DNA of 64,000 nucleotides from Thiomicrorhabdus sp. 6S3-12. GTDB lineage: Bacteria > Pseudomonadota > Gammaproteobacteria > Thiomicrospirales > Thiomicrospiraceae. The stretch spans positions 62,001-126,000 of the forward strand of contig NZ_JAGETW010000008.1 of the NCBI RefSeq assembly GCF_017571475.1, read 5' to 3'. A model generated the notes under the pieces. That model had not been told where the DNA came from. It searched no databases and saw only the letters and a list, made by a program, of their open reading frames with translations. Shown here piece by piece: positions 8,599 through 17,331 of this stretch. The stretch's first letter is position 1; every line of letters begins with the position of its first letter. The translations under genes and the position numbers were made by a program.

Positions 8599-9594
8599 AT
8601 GAGTGGACTCGGAGGACTTAATAAATCCCCTAACGGCGTTGTCATCGGGCTGGTTCAAAAACAGCTGCCGGATGTCAAAACCCCGGAAGACCTGGCAAAC
8701 GAAACCCAGAAAGTGTGCGATCTGGTCCGCAAGGCGCGGCGGCAAATGCCGACCATGGATCTGGTCGTTTTTCCCGAATACTGCCTGCATGGCCTGTCGA
8801 TGGACACCAATCCGGAAATTATGTGTCATCGTGACGGCCCCGAAGTGCAAGCCTTTCAGGCCGTGTGCAAAGAAAACCAAATCTGGGGCTGTTTTTCGAT
8901 TATGGAATTCAACCCGCAAGGCAACCCCTACAACACCGGGATCATTATTGATGATCAGGGCGAAATTCAACTTTTCTATCGCAAGCTGCACCCTTGGGTT
9001 CCGGTTGAACCCTGGGAACCAGGCGACATGGGTATTCCGGTCTGCGATGGTCCTAATGGTTCCAAACTGGCACTGATTATCTGTCACGACGGAATGTTCC
9101 CGGAAATGGCCAGAGAATGCGCCTATAAAGGTGCCAATATCATGCTGCGCACGGCTGGCTATACGGCCCCAATCCGCCACAGCTGGAAAATCACCAACCA
9201 GGCCAACGCCTTCTGCAACCTTATGGTGACCGCCAATGTCTGTCTTGCCGGGACAGACGGTACTTTCAACTCGATGGGCGAAGGGTCGATCATAAACTTT
9301 GACGGGGTTCCTATTGCCGAAGGAAACGGACTTGCCGACGAAATCATTACCGCCGAAGTGCGCCCGGATCTCGTTGACGAAGCTCGCAATACCTGGGGGG
9401 TTGAAAACAACATCTATCAGTTCGGACATCGCGGCTATGTTGCGGTCAAGGGCGGTGCAATGGATTGTCCCTATACCTATATGACCGATCTGGCTCAAGG
9501 AAAATACAAGCTTCCCTGGGAAGACAAAATACAGGTTACCGATGGAACCAGTTGTGGCTTCCCGCCCCCGGAAAGAACTTACCAGCCGCAATAA
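8599..9594 (+). CDS. amiF: Formamidase
   Basis: A 331-residue carbon-nitrogen hydrolase that would convert formamide to formate and ammonia in the cytoplasm. The nitrilase-superfamily triad is present: E60 in VVFPEYCLHG, K129 in FYRKLHPW and C162 in IICHDGMFPE. The spacing between the Lys and Cys matches Helicobacter AmiF (K133, C166), and the length fits AmiF rather than the shorter aliphatic nitrilases. AAGGAG lies just upstream of the ATG. It is downstream of the NCS1 permease and MetX-like hydrolase, suggesting a route that releases ammonia from an imported compound. Formamidase versus a related aliphatic amidase cannot be separated with certainty by eye. Confidence 0.92.
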   Translation: MSGLGGLNKSPNGVVIGLVQKQLPDVKTPEDLANETQKVCDLVRKARRQMPTMDLVVFPEYCLHGLSMDTNPEIMCHRDGPEVQAFQAVCKENQIWGCFSIMEFNPQGNPYNTGIIIDDQGEIQLFYRKLHPWVPVEPWEPGDMGIPVCDGPNGSKLALIICHDGMFPEMARECAYKGANIMLRTAGYTAPIRHSWKITNQANAFCNLMVTANVCLAGTDGTFNSMGEGSIINFDGVPIAEGNGLADEIITAEVRPDLVDEARNTWGVENNIYQFGHRGYVAVKGGAMDCPYTYMTDLAQGKYKLPWEDKIQVTDGTSCGFPPPERTYQPQ

Positions 9595-9610
9595 CTTTTC
9601 ACGTGAAACG
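9595..9610. other. parS-like ParB binding site 2
   Basis: CTTTTCACGTGAAACG, identical over 16 bases to the site at 351-366; it contains the TTTCACGTGAAA palindrome and begins directly after the formamidase stop codon, between convergent genes. Confidence 0.75.
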
Positions 9611-9662
9611 CCTGGATTCAGCTAAAAACAGGTTTGTTGCTCTATGAGTTCTACCGCTGTTC

Positions 9663-9689
9663 AAAAGCCGACATTACGTCGGCTTTTTT
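9663..9689. terminator. Bidirectional terminator between convergent genes
   Basis: AAAAGCCGAC and GTCGGCTTTT around ATTAC, with a T run on the plus side and an A run on the other, serving the formamidase and the minus-strand gene at 9712. Confidence 0.85.
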
Positions 9690-9711
9690 GATTCGATCAA
9701 TTTCATTACCG

Positions 9712-10086
9712 CTACGCATGCTTGAAATATTGATACGCCATGATCGCGGCAGACAGCAAGACAAAAATTGAGGAGATGCCGAGAATCGGACCAAGTGTCG
9801 CTTCTGGAGCGCTACCGCCATACAGCAGGAAAAGCCCTGCCACCATGACCAGAGCACCGATTTGATGCAGAATGAATTGTCCTTTAGCCAGCTTGCCGGC
9901 CTGTACCCCATTCTGTAGACAAAGCTTGTAGGTCAAACCATAGGCAAAATTCAGCAAAAAACCAACCAGCATAATATGCGCGTGAGTCGGAAGCTGACCA
10001 TGATCTTTAGATGCCGCCATATAGATCCCCAAAAGCAGCCCCGCTAACAGATAAATCCAGGAAATAGATAAAAATTTACGAGCCAT
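9712..10086 (-). CDS. Small membrane protein with a THAHIMLVGF motif
   Basis: A 124-residue, four-helix integral membrane protein. I placed the start at ATG 10086 because GGAGGG lies seven bases upstream; a longer open frame to 10164 has no ribosome site. The segment LPTHAHIMLVGFLLNFAYGL resembles the second-helix histidine region of heme-copper oxidase subunit I, and short proteins of this look are known, but the other oxidase helices are absent. It might bind haem or simply be a diverged membrane protein. No partner gene is adjacent and function is not assigned. Confidence 0.7.
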   Translation of the reverse strand: MARKFLSISWIYLLAGLLLGIYMAASKDHGQLPTHAHIMLVGFLLNFAYGLTYKLCLQNGVQAGKLAKGQFILHQIGALVMVAGLFLLYGGSAPEATLGPILGISSIFVLLSAAIMAYQYFKHA

Positions 10087-10354
10087 AATCCCTCCAGATA
10101 CCACACCTATTATTGAAAGACTTTGCTTATTTATAGCGTAAATCTCACCGGAGGCAACAAGCATTACAAAACACTAATATCTTTTAAATTCAACGAGTTG
10201 AAATTAATTACAGCTTCGCTAACCGACACGAGATAGCATACGCATAGTAAATTTTTCGATCTTTGTATTGTTCGTTGAGAACTCGCCCAAAAACCTCCAT
10301 AAAACCACTTATTCAGGTAAGATTTAAGCACGCCCGTTTCTTTGGAGCCTTGGT

Positions 10355-10900
10355 GTGACAAGCCCTTCTGACATCCTGCAATTCTGGTACACCCCGCCGA
10401 TATCCGAGCATTGGTTTAATTCCACATCGGAAATCGATATGGAAATTCGTCGGAGATTCGAGTCTTTATGGCAACAGGCGGCCGATAATGAATTGGATCA
10501 CTGGAAGCAGAGTGCCGAAGGGTGTCTGGCGCTGTGTATCGTGTTGGATCAGTTTCCACTGAATATGTTCCGCGGCGAAGCAAAAAGCTTTTCGACCGAG
10601 CAGCAGGCCGTGGCGGTGTGTAAGCATGCCGTAGCGAAGGGTTTTGATCTTGAACTGCCGCTCGAACGGCGGGCATTTCTGTATATGCCCCTAATGCACA
10701 GTGAAAATCTCGAAGACCAGAATGAATCGGTGCGTCTCTTCGAAAAATCCGCCCTGGAAGATAACGCCCGCTTTGCCCGGCATCACCGCGAAATTGTGCG
10801 TAAATTCGGCCGATTCCCGCACCGCAATAAAGCTCTTGGACGGCAAAACACGCAAACCGAGATCGACTATCTCAACTCACCGGAGGCTTTCAAAGGTTAA
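10355..10900 (+). CDS. DUF924 family protein
   Basis: A 181-residue soluble protein with the full set of DUF924 landmarks: ILQFWYTPP at the start, EHWFNSTSEID, CLALCIVLDQFPLNMFRG in the middle, and FARHHREIVRKFGRFPHRN near the end. Family members are all-helical and distantly resemble tetratricopeptide folds; their biochemical role is not established. It starts with GTG at 10355 with GGAG about eight bases before. It stands alone, and a hairpin overlaps its stop codon. Confidence 0.88.
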   Translation: MTSPSDILQFWYTPPISEHWFNSTSEIDMEIRRRFESLWQQAADNELDHWKQSAEGCLALCIVLDQFPLNMFRGEAKSFSTEQQAVAVCKHAVAKGFDLELPLERRAFLYMPLMHSENLEDQNESVRLFEKSALEDNARFARHHREIVRKFGRFPHRNKALGRQNTQTEIDYLNSPEAFKG

Positions 10901-10925
10901 TTGACATTAAATGCCTCAATTAACC
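10895..10925 (+). terminator. Hairpin overlapping the DUF924 stop codon
   Basis: Ten-base perfect arms GGTTAATTGA and TCAATTAACC around an 11-base loop; the stop codon lies in the left arm. There is no T run, so it may be a weak or factor-assisted terminator or an mRNA 3'-end stabiliser. Confidence 0.45.
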
Positions 10926-11074
10926 GGATTCCTGCTTTCACAGAGCCCCTTAAAGTCCGCTCCCGGTTTGCAGCCTTAAATTCAAGTTGTTAGCATAAAA
11001 AAGCAACCCAATCCGCGACGACGGTCCTCTCTTCTCATCCTGGACATGATAAATCAGGTCAAAGGAGCCTTTTT

Positions 11075-12298
11075 ATGCATATGAAACTTCAATCTTTGAA
11101 GCCTCATCTCTTTTCAAAACAGACCAAAAATCTTTGTACTTTTCCTCAGCAGAAAATTTTCAAACATAACGCGCGCTACGGAGTCTTTATAGGCAGCCTA
11201 GTTTTGACGACTGCCTTAACGCCTCTTTCGGCACAGGCCGGCCACACCTTCACTCTGGGAGCCTGGTACAACTTCGCCGAAGAAGACGACAACCTGCCGA
11301 CCGATGCCTACACCAAAAACGGTGAATTCGGCAATGAAGCGGTCATTTTTTATGTGGACGGCAATGCAGAACCGGGTCATGGTATCTGGTCCTACTCGGC
11401 CGAACTGCGCATCGGACCGGGCAGCTTTACCGATGTTGATAATAATGCCACAGGCGACGAAATATCCCTGCACAAAGCCTGGATCGGCCTGGATCTCAAC
11501 GACAGCCATAAGGTCATCATCGGAAAAAGTCAAGTACCCTTCGGCTGGAAAACCTCTAACTTCTGGCCAGGAGATATGTACCAAGCGGGCTACGGCGATC
11601 AGATGGATGTCGGCATCAAACTACAGGGCCGTCAGAACCGGTTCGGCTATAACCTTGCCTATTACCCACGGGATGACTGGTGGAGCACCAGTACCGACAC
11701 CACCGATGATAACCGTCACTGGGGATCGTCTGACAGCTACCGGAAGCTCAATACCATCGTGGCCGACCTGAATATGGAAATCGCCCCCAAACATACACTG
11801 GGGATAGCTCTGCAAACAGGCGAACTCGAAGATCTGACGGCACTACGTTCCGCCGGGCTGAAAATCGATAACCAAAAAGAGAGGGATGGTGAACAGAGCG
11901 CAGGCGTCCTCTACTACAAAGGGAAATTCGGCAATAACTTTGTCAACGCCGAAGCCATCCAGACCTACCGAAGCCTGCCCTCCGATCTGGCTCAGCAGGA
12001 TGCACTGGAACAGGATCGCGAGACCCGACGTTACGCGCTGGAAATCGGACGAAACAGCGGGAATTGGACCTACTACCTCGACGCCACTTGGGCGCAATCC
12101 CAGACCGACGGTAACCGTGAAGGCACAATCTCCGCCTATGCACCGGGAATTCGCTATGACTACGGCCCCGGCTGGATCTACGCGGAGTACCTGACACAAA
12201 ACGGCTATATCGACCGTTATGGCGATATCGTTGATTCCGACTATGAATTCAACGCCCTGTATCTGTCGATCGACTGGTACTACTCACAAAGTAAATAG
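11075..12298 (+). CDS. Outer-membrane porin-like beta-barrel protein
   Basis: A 407-residue protein with alternating aromatic and polar strands typical of outer-membrane barrels, for example HKAWIGLDL, HKVIIGKSQVPFGWKTS and a final strand ALYLSIDWYYSQSK. The architecture resembles phosphate-selective-porin-like proteins. The signal peptide is unusually long: about 35 mostly basic residues precede the hydrophobic core, with cleavage probably after LSAQA at residue 55. AAAGGAG is seven bases upstream of ATG 11075; a second ATG at 11081 is possible. The BCCT transporter starts 29 bases downstream, so this may be the outer-membrane entry route for its substrate. Confidence 0.8.
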   Translation: MHMKLQSLKPHLFSKQTKNLCTFPQQKIFKHNARYGVFIGSLVLTTALTPLSAQAGHTFTLGAWYNFAEEDDNLPTDAYTKNGEFGNEAVIFYVDGNAEPGHGIWSYSAELRIGPGSFTDVDNNATGDEISLHKAWIGLDLNDSHKVIIGKSQVPFGWKTSNFWPGDMYQAGYGDQMDVGIKLQGRQNRFGYNLAYYPRDDWWSTSTDTTDDNRHWGSSDSYRKLNTIVADLNMEIAPKHTLGIALQTGELEDLTALRSAGLKIDNQKERDGEQSAGVLYYKGKFGNNFVNAEAIQTYRSLPSDLAQQDALEQDRETRRYALEIGRNSGNWTYYLDATWAQSQTDGNREGTISAYAPGIRYDYGPGWIYAEYLTQNGYIDRYGDIVDSDYEFNALYLSIDWYYSQSK

Positions 12299-12327
12299 CC
12301 AACCCTAGCCAAAACGGAGAAAGAGCA

Positions 12328-14316
12328 ATGCACTCATCCGCAACTGATACGCAGGCGCGACTCAATCCGCCTGTCTTTTACAGCGCCACCGCATTGGTGG
12401 TCATGCTGCTGATCTACGCAGCACTCTGGCCTCAAAACGCCGAAAATACCTTCAACAACCTGCAAAGCGTACTTATAGACAATGGCGGCTGGTTCTATAT
12501 TCTGACTGTCGCCATTATTCTGATTACCGTCACATTTCTCGGATTGTCTCGCTACGGCGAAATTAAACTCGGACCGGATCATGCTACACCCGATTACTCG
12601 AAAATCACCTGGTTTTCGATGCTGTTTTCTGCCGGGATGGGGATAGGCCTGATGTTTTTCGGCGTCGCCGAACCGGTTATGCACTTCCTGACCCCACCGG
12701 ATGCTGACCCCGGAACGATTGAAGCGGCGCGTGACGCCATGAAAATCACCTTTTTCCACTGGGGGCTGCATGCCTGGGCGATTTACGCCATAGTGGCGTT
12801 GATTTTGGCTTTTTTCAGCTACCGACACGGTTTGCCACTGACACTGAGATCGGCGCTGTTTCCTTTAATCGGTGAACGTATTTACGGCCCGATCGGGCAT
12901 GCCGTGGATGTGTTTGCCGTTATCGGGACCATTTTCGGGATCGCAACATCTCTTGGCTACGGCGTCCTGCAAATGAACTCCGGGCTGCATTACCTGTTTG
13001 ACTCGATTCCGGTCAGCGTAACGGCACAGATTATTCTGATCGCAGTGGTGACCGCTATGGCCGCTGTCTCCGTCGCCACCGGTCTGGATAAAGGGATTCG
13101 CCGCCTGTCGGAGTTGAATATGAGCCTGGCGGTGCTGCTGATGCTTCTGGTACTGGTGCTCGGCTCAACAGTTTTCCTGCTGCAGGCGCTGATTCAGAAC
13201 GCGGGGACTTATCTGTCTGATATCATCCGTGTCACCTTTAACCTGTATGCCTATGAAAAGACCGATTGGATCGGCGGCTGGACGATTTTCTACTGGGCCT
13301 GGTGGCTCGCCTGGGCGCCGTTTGTCGGCCTGTTTATCGCCCGTGTCTCTCGCGGCCGCAGCATCCGTGAATTCGCGATGGGTGTCCTGTTTGTCCCGGT
13401 CGGTTTCAGTATGATGTGGTTTACCTTTTTCGGAAATTCCGCTATCGATATGATTCTTAACCGTGGCATGAGCAGCCTGGGAGAGGCAGTGTCAAATGAT
13501 GTCGCTACGGCCCTGTTCGCGTTTTTGGATCAGTTCCCATTCGGGTCGGTACTGTCGTTTATCGCCATTGTTATGGTGGTGGTTTTCTTTGTCACCTCGG
13601 CCGATTCCGGCGCACTGGTGGTCAATATGCTCTGTTCCAACGGCCGCGACGATACACCGCTATGGCAACGCCTGTACTGGGTGATCGGCGTCGGTCTGAT
13701 CGCGGTTATTCTGCTGCTGGCAGGCGGTTTGGGCGCTCTGCAGACCATGACCATTGCCAGCGCCATGCCGTTCTCTATTGTTCTGCTGCTGGCGACCTAT
13801 GGCTTGATCAAGGCACTGCGTGTGGATATTACCAAACGCGATACACTGCAGACCAATCTGGCGCCGGTCAATACAGGCAGCAGCGACGATAACTGGAAAT
13901 CACGTCTGCACAATATTGTCGACTATCCGAGCCAACAAGCCGTCAGCCGCTATATTCAGAATATTGTCTGGCCGGCCTGCAAAGAGGTCGCCGAAGAGTT
14001 GCGTGCTCAGGATCTGGAAGTCGAGGTCGAGCATGATAAAGAACGCGAACGCGTGCGCCTGTTTGTCCAGCACGGCGATGAAGTGGATTTCCTGTATGAA
14101 GTGCGCAGCCGCGCCCACCTGAAACCGGAATTCGCCAGTCAGGTCGACCTTTCACCAGAAGAGCTGGATGAATCCGCGCACTACTATCGCGCCGAGATCC
14201 ACCTAAGCGAAGGCGGTCAGGATTACGATGTCATGGGCTGGTCGAAACTGGCGATTATTAATGATGTGATCGACCACTACCACAAGCATATGCACTTCCT
14301 GCATATCCTTCGTTAA
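12328..14316 (+). CDS. BCCT-family choline/betaine transporter
   Basis: A 662-residue inner-membrane transporter with twelve predicted helices. It shows the BCCT glycine stretch (SAGMGIGLMFFGVAEP) and the conserved tryptophan-rich segment WWLAWAPFVGLFIARVSRG. A C-terminal cytoplasmic extension of about 150 residues after the last helix matches the long form seen in E. coli BetT (677 residues). The family imports choline, glycine betaine, carnitine or related quaternary ammonium compounds for osmoprotection or catabolism. It shares a transcript with the porin upstream and is separated by a bidirectional terminator from a convergent GMC dehydrogenase. Confidence 0.93.
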   Translation: MHSSATDTQARLNPPVFYSATALVVMLLIYAALWPQNAENTFNNLQSVLIDNGGWFYILTVAIILITVTFLGLSRYGEIKLGPDHATPDYSKITWFSMLFSAGMGIGLMFFGVAEPVMHFLTPPDADPGTIEAARDAMKITFFHWGLHAWAIYAIVALILAFFSYRHGLPLTLRSALFPLIGERIYGPIGHAVDVFAVIGTIFGIATSLGYGVLQMNSGLHYLFDSIPVSVTAQIILIAVVTAMAAVSVATGLDKGIRRLSELNMSLAVLLMLLVLVLGSTVFLLQALIQNAGTYLSDIIRVTFNLYAYEKTDWIGGWTIFYWAWWLAWAPFVGLFIARVSRGRSIREFAMGVLFVPVGFSMMWFTFFGNSAIDMILNRGMSSLGEAVSNDVATALFAFLDQFPFGSVLSFIAIVMVVVFFVTSADSGALVVNMLCSNGRDDTPLWQRLYWVIGVGLIAVILLLAGGLGALQTMTIASAMPFSIVLLLATYGLIKALRVDITKRDTLQTNLAPVNTGSSDDNWKSRLHNIVDYPSQQAVSRYIQNIVWPACKEVAEELRAQDLEVEVEHDKERERVRLFVQHGDEVDFLYEVRSRAHLKPEFASQVDLSPEELDESAHYYRAEIHLSEGGQDYDVMGWSKLAIINDVIDHYHKHMHFLHILR

Positions 14317-14335
14317 TTGGCAAAGCATCATTAAT

Positions 14336-14364
14336 AAAAAAGGGGCTTTTCAGCCCCTTTTTTA
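14336..14364. terminator. Bidirectional terminator between BCCT and GMC genes
   Basis: AAAAAAGGGGCT and AGCCCCTTTTTT around TTTC. The A and T runs on both sides suit termination from both directions. Confidence 0.9.
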
Positions 14365-14388
14365 TTTTCGGATTTACATTAAGACACC

Positions 14389-16077
14389 TTAAAGGGCAGC
14401 GATAATCTTATCGGCAACGCGGAATGCGTTGGCGTAGATGGTCCAGGTATAGGTCACGCTGCCGCCGGTCGGCATAAAGCTGCCATCGGTCACATACAGG
14501 TTTTCGCAGTCGTGCATACGGCAGTCTGGATCCAGTACCGAAGTTTCGATCTCGGTGCCGAAACGGCAGCCACCGGCCATCAGATTGGCAGGAGGTGATC
14601 CGCTGACCGACCAGTTGATATTTTTCGCCCCCATCTGCTGCAAAACGCCGGCCGCCTTGTCAGCCAGATAGTTTCCGACTTTCAGGTCATGTTCGTGGTA
14701 GCCGAGTCGCACTTTCGCCACCGGCTGATTCCAGCGATCTTTTACTGAAGAGTCCAGCGAAACAAAACAGTTGTCGGTCGGCAGCCAATCGTTAAACACT
14801 TCGAAATTCAATGTCTGCTGGCCGCTAATCGCCGATTTTATACGTTTTTGCAGCGTCTTACCCCACAGCAGATTACCGTCGTCGTCCCATTTCTGCGGCA
14901 GCGCCTGTGGCAAGGCGTTTGGATGACGCAGCAGAAAATCGATCGTTCCGCCTTTGACTCGCCCACCCAGTTCTTCGTCGTCGATGACATACCACTTCTG
15001 CAGGTTCCGGTTTACAAACGGGCCGCGCGTTTGCAGCGCCTTGATATTTTCGGGATCCAAATCGGCATACAGCAGATCACCACTGCCCGCACCGCCGGCG
15101 GAAAACAGCAGATTTTTACCGACCTGATCATGATTATTGCCAAGTCCTTTGAGGTGCTTCGGCCCGACGGAAGCAAGCAGCAGTCGACTGGTTTCTACGG
15201 CCTGACAGGCAACCACAAATATCTTTGCCGTTACTTTCTGCACCTGCTCTTCGGCATTCACAAACTCCGCTTCGACCACTTTACCGTCGGCTCCGGAAAT
15301 CAGGCGGTTCACTTTGCAATTATCCCAAATATGGCACTTACCGCTCTTGACGGCACGATCCAATAGTGCAGCGCGTGAGCTGCCTTTAGCACCCGAAGCA
15401 CAGCCGTAGCTGCCGCAAAAACCGGAGTATTCGCAGCTGCGGCGCCCCTTATCCGGCGTGGAAAGAATCGCCCGCGGCGTCGGCAATGGCTGATAGCCAA
15501 GCGCATCACACGCACTCTCGATCCGCTTGACGATCGGATGTTCAGCCGTCGGTTTGTGAGGAAAATCCTCTGTCGATCGCGGCTCGGCAAACGTATGATC
15601 AACCGCATGACCGGATACGCCAACCTCGCTTTCCACCAACGTATAGTAGGGTTCAAGGTCATCATAAGAGATCGGCCAGTCTTCTATATTGGCCCCTGCA
15701 ATAGCACCAAATTCCGATTTAAGACGGAAATCCTGCGGTTTGAGACGATAGAAAAAACCGCTCATCAGATTACTTGAACCGCCGACCATATTGCCGTTCC
15801 AGAAATTCCAACCCGACTGCGAAGTCGCTTCGGAATACCAGTCGCCGTAATCGTTTCGGGTTTCCAGAACATGTTGCTCGTCTGCCAGATCGGGGGTAAA
15901 AATCGAATGTCGACAGCAGCTCAATTCATCTTTGAAAAAATGCTCTTCCTTAAGCCACGGTCCTTTTTCCAGGACTAAAACCTGATAACCGGCCTGAGCC
16001 AACCGAAAGGCCACTGGACCGCCACCGGCACCGCTACCGATCACACAAACATCAAATTCCGGAATATGCGCAGCCAT
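14389..16077 (-). CDS. GMC-family FAD-dependent dehydrogenase, large subunit
   Basis: A 562-residue flavoprotein of the glucose-methanol-choline family, closest in layout to membrane-bound gluconate/sorbitol dehydrogenase large subunits. The dinucleotide fold is at the N-terminus (CVIGSGAGGGPVAFRLAQAG), followed by VVGGSSN-like FAD contacts, and the C-terminal GMC region reads NLYVTDGSFMPTGGSVTYTW. It has no signal peptide of its own. Its partner, five bases upstream in the same operon, carries a twin-arginine signal, so export as a complex is likely. The substrate is not evident; proximity to the BCCT gene hints at an alcohol such as choline, but the genes are on different transcripts. Confidence 0.88.
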   Translation of the reverse strand: MAAHIPEFDVCVIGSGAGGGPVAFRLAQAGYQVLVLEKGPWLKEEHFFKDELSCCRHSIFTPDLADEQHVLETRNDYGDWYSEATSQSGWNFWNGNMVGGSSNLMSGFFYRLKPQDFRLKSEFGAIAGANIEDWPISYDDLEPYYTLVESEVGVSGHAVDHTFAEPRSTEDFPHKPTAEHPIVKRIESACDALGYQPLPTPRAILSTPDKGRRSCEYSGFCGSYGCASGAKGSSRAALLDRAVKSGKCHIWDNCKVNRLISGADGKVVEAEFVNAEEQVQKVTAKIFVVACQAVETSRLLLASVGPKHLKGLGNNHDQVGKNLLFSAGGAGSGDLLYADLDPENIKALQTRGPFVNRNLQKWYVIDDEELGGRVKGGTIDFLLRHPNALPQALPQKWDDDGNLLWGKTLQKRIKSAISGQQTLNFEVFNDWLPTDNCFVSLDSSVKDRWNQPVAKVRLGYHEHDLKVGNYLADKAAGVLQQMGAKNINWSVSGSPPANLMAGGCRFGTEIETSVLDPDCRMHDCENLYVTDGSFMPTGGSVTYTWTIYANAFRVADKIIAAL

Positions 16078-16082
16078 TATTT

Positions 16083-16745
16083 CTATCCTTTGGTTAGACG
16101 TTTTTCGTCATTCTGACGATAGAGCCGCTGACGCTTTTGATAACCGAGCTCATAATAGCGATCCTGTGCCTGCGGACGCGGAAACCCCGGAATCTGCCCG
16201 ATCGCTTTCCATCCCGAACCATCAGGATTACCGCCGTATACAGGATCTGTCACCAGGGCTTCTATCAGATTATCAATGATTAACGACAACCAGTTTTCTC
16301 CGGCACGGCTTTTGACGATTTTCTGCAACAGCGCTTCTTTTTCGGCATAGTCCAAAGCGACAAAACGTCGACGATAATCACTGATCGACAGATCGTTTAA
16401 CCACCCTACACCTTGAAATAAGAACTCTTGCTCCTCATGATCGGCCAAAGGTCGTTCGAGTTTCTTTTGCAGATAGTTTAAAGCCTTAAGCTGTTTAGCG
16501 CTCAAACCGCTCTCGGATGGCGGAAAAAGGTGATTTTGCACCGCATCAAGACTCAACCACGGATCCTGTAACGCCTTCTCCGAGCCGATATCTGAGTGCT
16601 CTGTAACAGAGGTTTGCGCATACACCGAAGCAGGCACGCCCGTTACGGGAAAGATTGAAGCTAATTTCAGCAGCTGACGCCGATACAAAGAAAACGCTTT
16701 CTTTTCATTAGTGTTTTCATGCAATTTAAATGGAGAATCACTCAT
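16083..16745 (-). CDS. Gluconate 2-dehydrogenase subunit 3-like protein with Tat signal
   Basis: A 220-residue small subunit of the kind that accompanies GMC dehydrogenases. The N-terminus has a twin-arginine motif (LYRRQLLKLASIFPV at about residues 20-34) and a signal cleavage region near YAQT. The body contains DAVQNHLFPP, YLQKKLERPLADHEEQEFLF and VTDPVYGGNPDGSGWKAIG, the usual subunit 3 landmarks. It is the first gene of the operon. In known systems this subunit stabilises the flavoprotein and supplies the Tat signal, and a cytochrome c subunit takes the electrons; no such cytochrome is encoded in this operon. Confidence 0.85.
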   Translation of the reverse strand: MSDSPFKLHENTNEKKAFSLYRRQLLKLASIFPVTGVPASVYAQTSVTEHSDIGSEKALQDPWLSLDAVQNHLFPPSESGLSAKQLKALNYLQKKLERPLADHEEQEFLFQGVGWLNDLSISDYRRRFVALDYAEKEALLQKIVKSRAGENWLSLIIDNLIEALVTDPVYGGNPDGSGWKAIGQIPGFPRPQAQDRYYELGYQKRQRLYRQNDEKRLTKG

Positions 16746-17331
16746 AAACCGTCGATCTCACTTTTTACCGACTATTTAAAGTAGGTATTTATGCTAGCAA
16801 ATTCCGATCATAGATAGTGTTCATCACTGTGTCAAAAATGACATCTTAGTGCACCAAACTAGTAAATATACCTAAACTATTTATTCGGAAATTTCGTTAT
16901 TCGATGTCTTAAAAGTTTCATATTGCCATAAAACAAGGGCATTACAATCAGCGCGGTTCATAAAACGGTAAAAGTGGTTTACCTTTTGCTTTAAGCGCTT
17001 TTACGTAAAAAAGCTGTAGCAAAAGTTAAAAATTTTTACCTTTTTGCCAAAACACACTTTATAAAAAGCCATTAATAAATATAATGACTTGCCCAAGAGT
17101 TAAAATGGAATTGATTCTTCATCTCATTTCCTTGAAGAGCAATAAGTATCATCTTGCTCTCAGATGGATGTAATCGAAAGGACTTTGATCTAAAAAATTT
17201 TGATATCGGTTGTGATTTCCGGATTTTTTTCCTCGTCAAATGAAACCGAAGTCAAAGCCAATAAAGCTAAAATGAGTAATTCCATCGACTCTTATTTTGT
17301 AAACACTTAAGTAAGTTGATTGAAAAACGCT
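16746..17331. promoter_or_regulatory. Long gene-free region between the GMC operon and the DsrE gene
   Basis: About 590 bases of AT-rich sequence between divergent genes. It must hold the promoters of both. I see a short inverted repeat GGTAAA-AGTGG-TTTACC near 16968-16984 and a possible half-site TGCACC at 16850-16855, neither convincing alone. The GGAA...TCGTTT promoter pattern present at 19175-19320 was not found here. A 33-codon open frame just before the DsrE gene lacks a ribosome site and was not called. Confidence 0.4.

Noticed and set aside
8596-9591. A 331-codon open frame exactly antisense to the formamidase gene
   Set aside because: Its span mirrors the sense gene, it has no ribosome site, and the sense frame has an intact nitrilase-type triad.
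17210-17312. A 33-codon open frame just before the DsrE gene at 17332
   Set aside because: It starts with GTG, has no ribosome site and no recognisable domain; a slight likeness to a CNNM-type membrane segment is too short to support a call.
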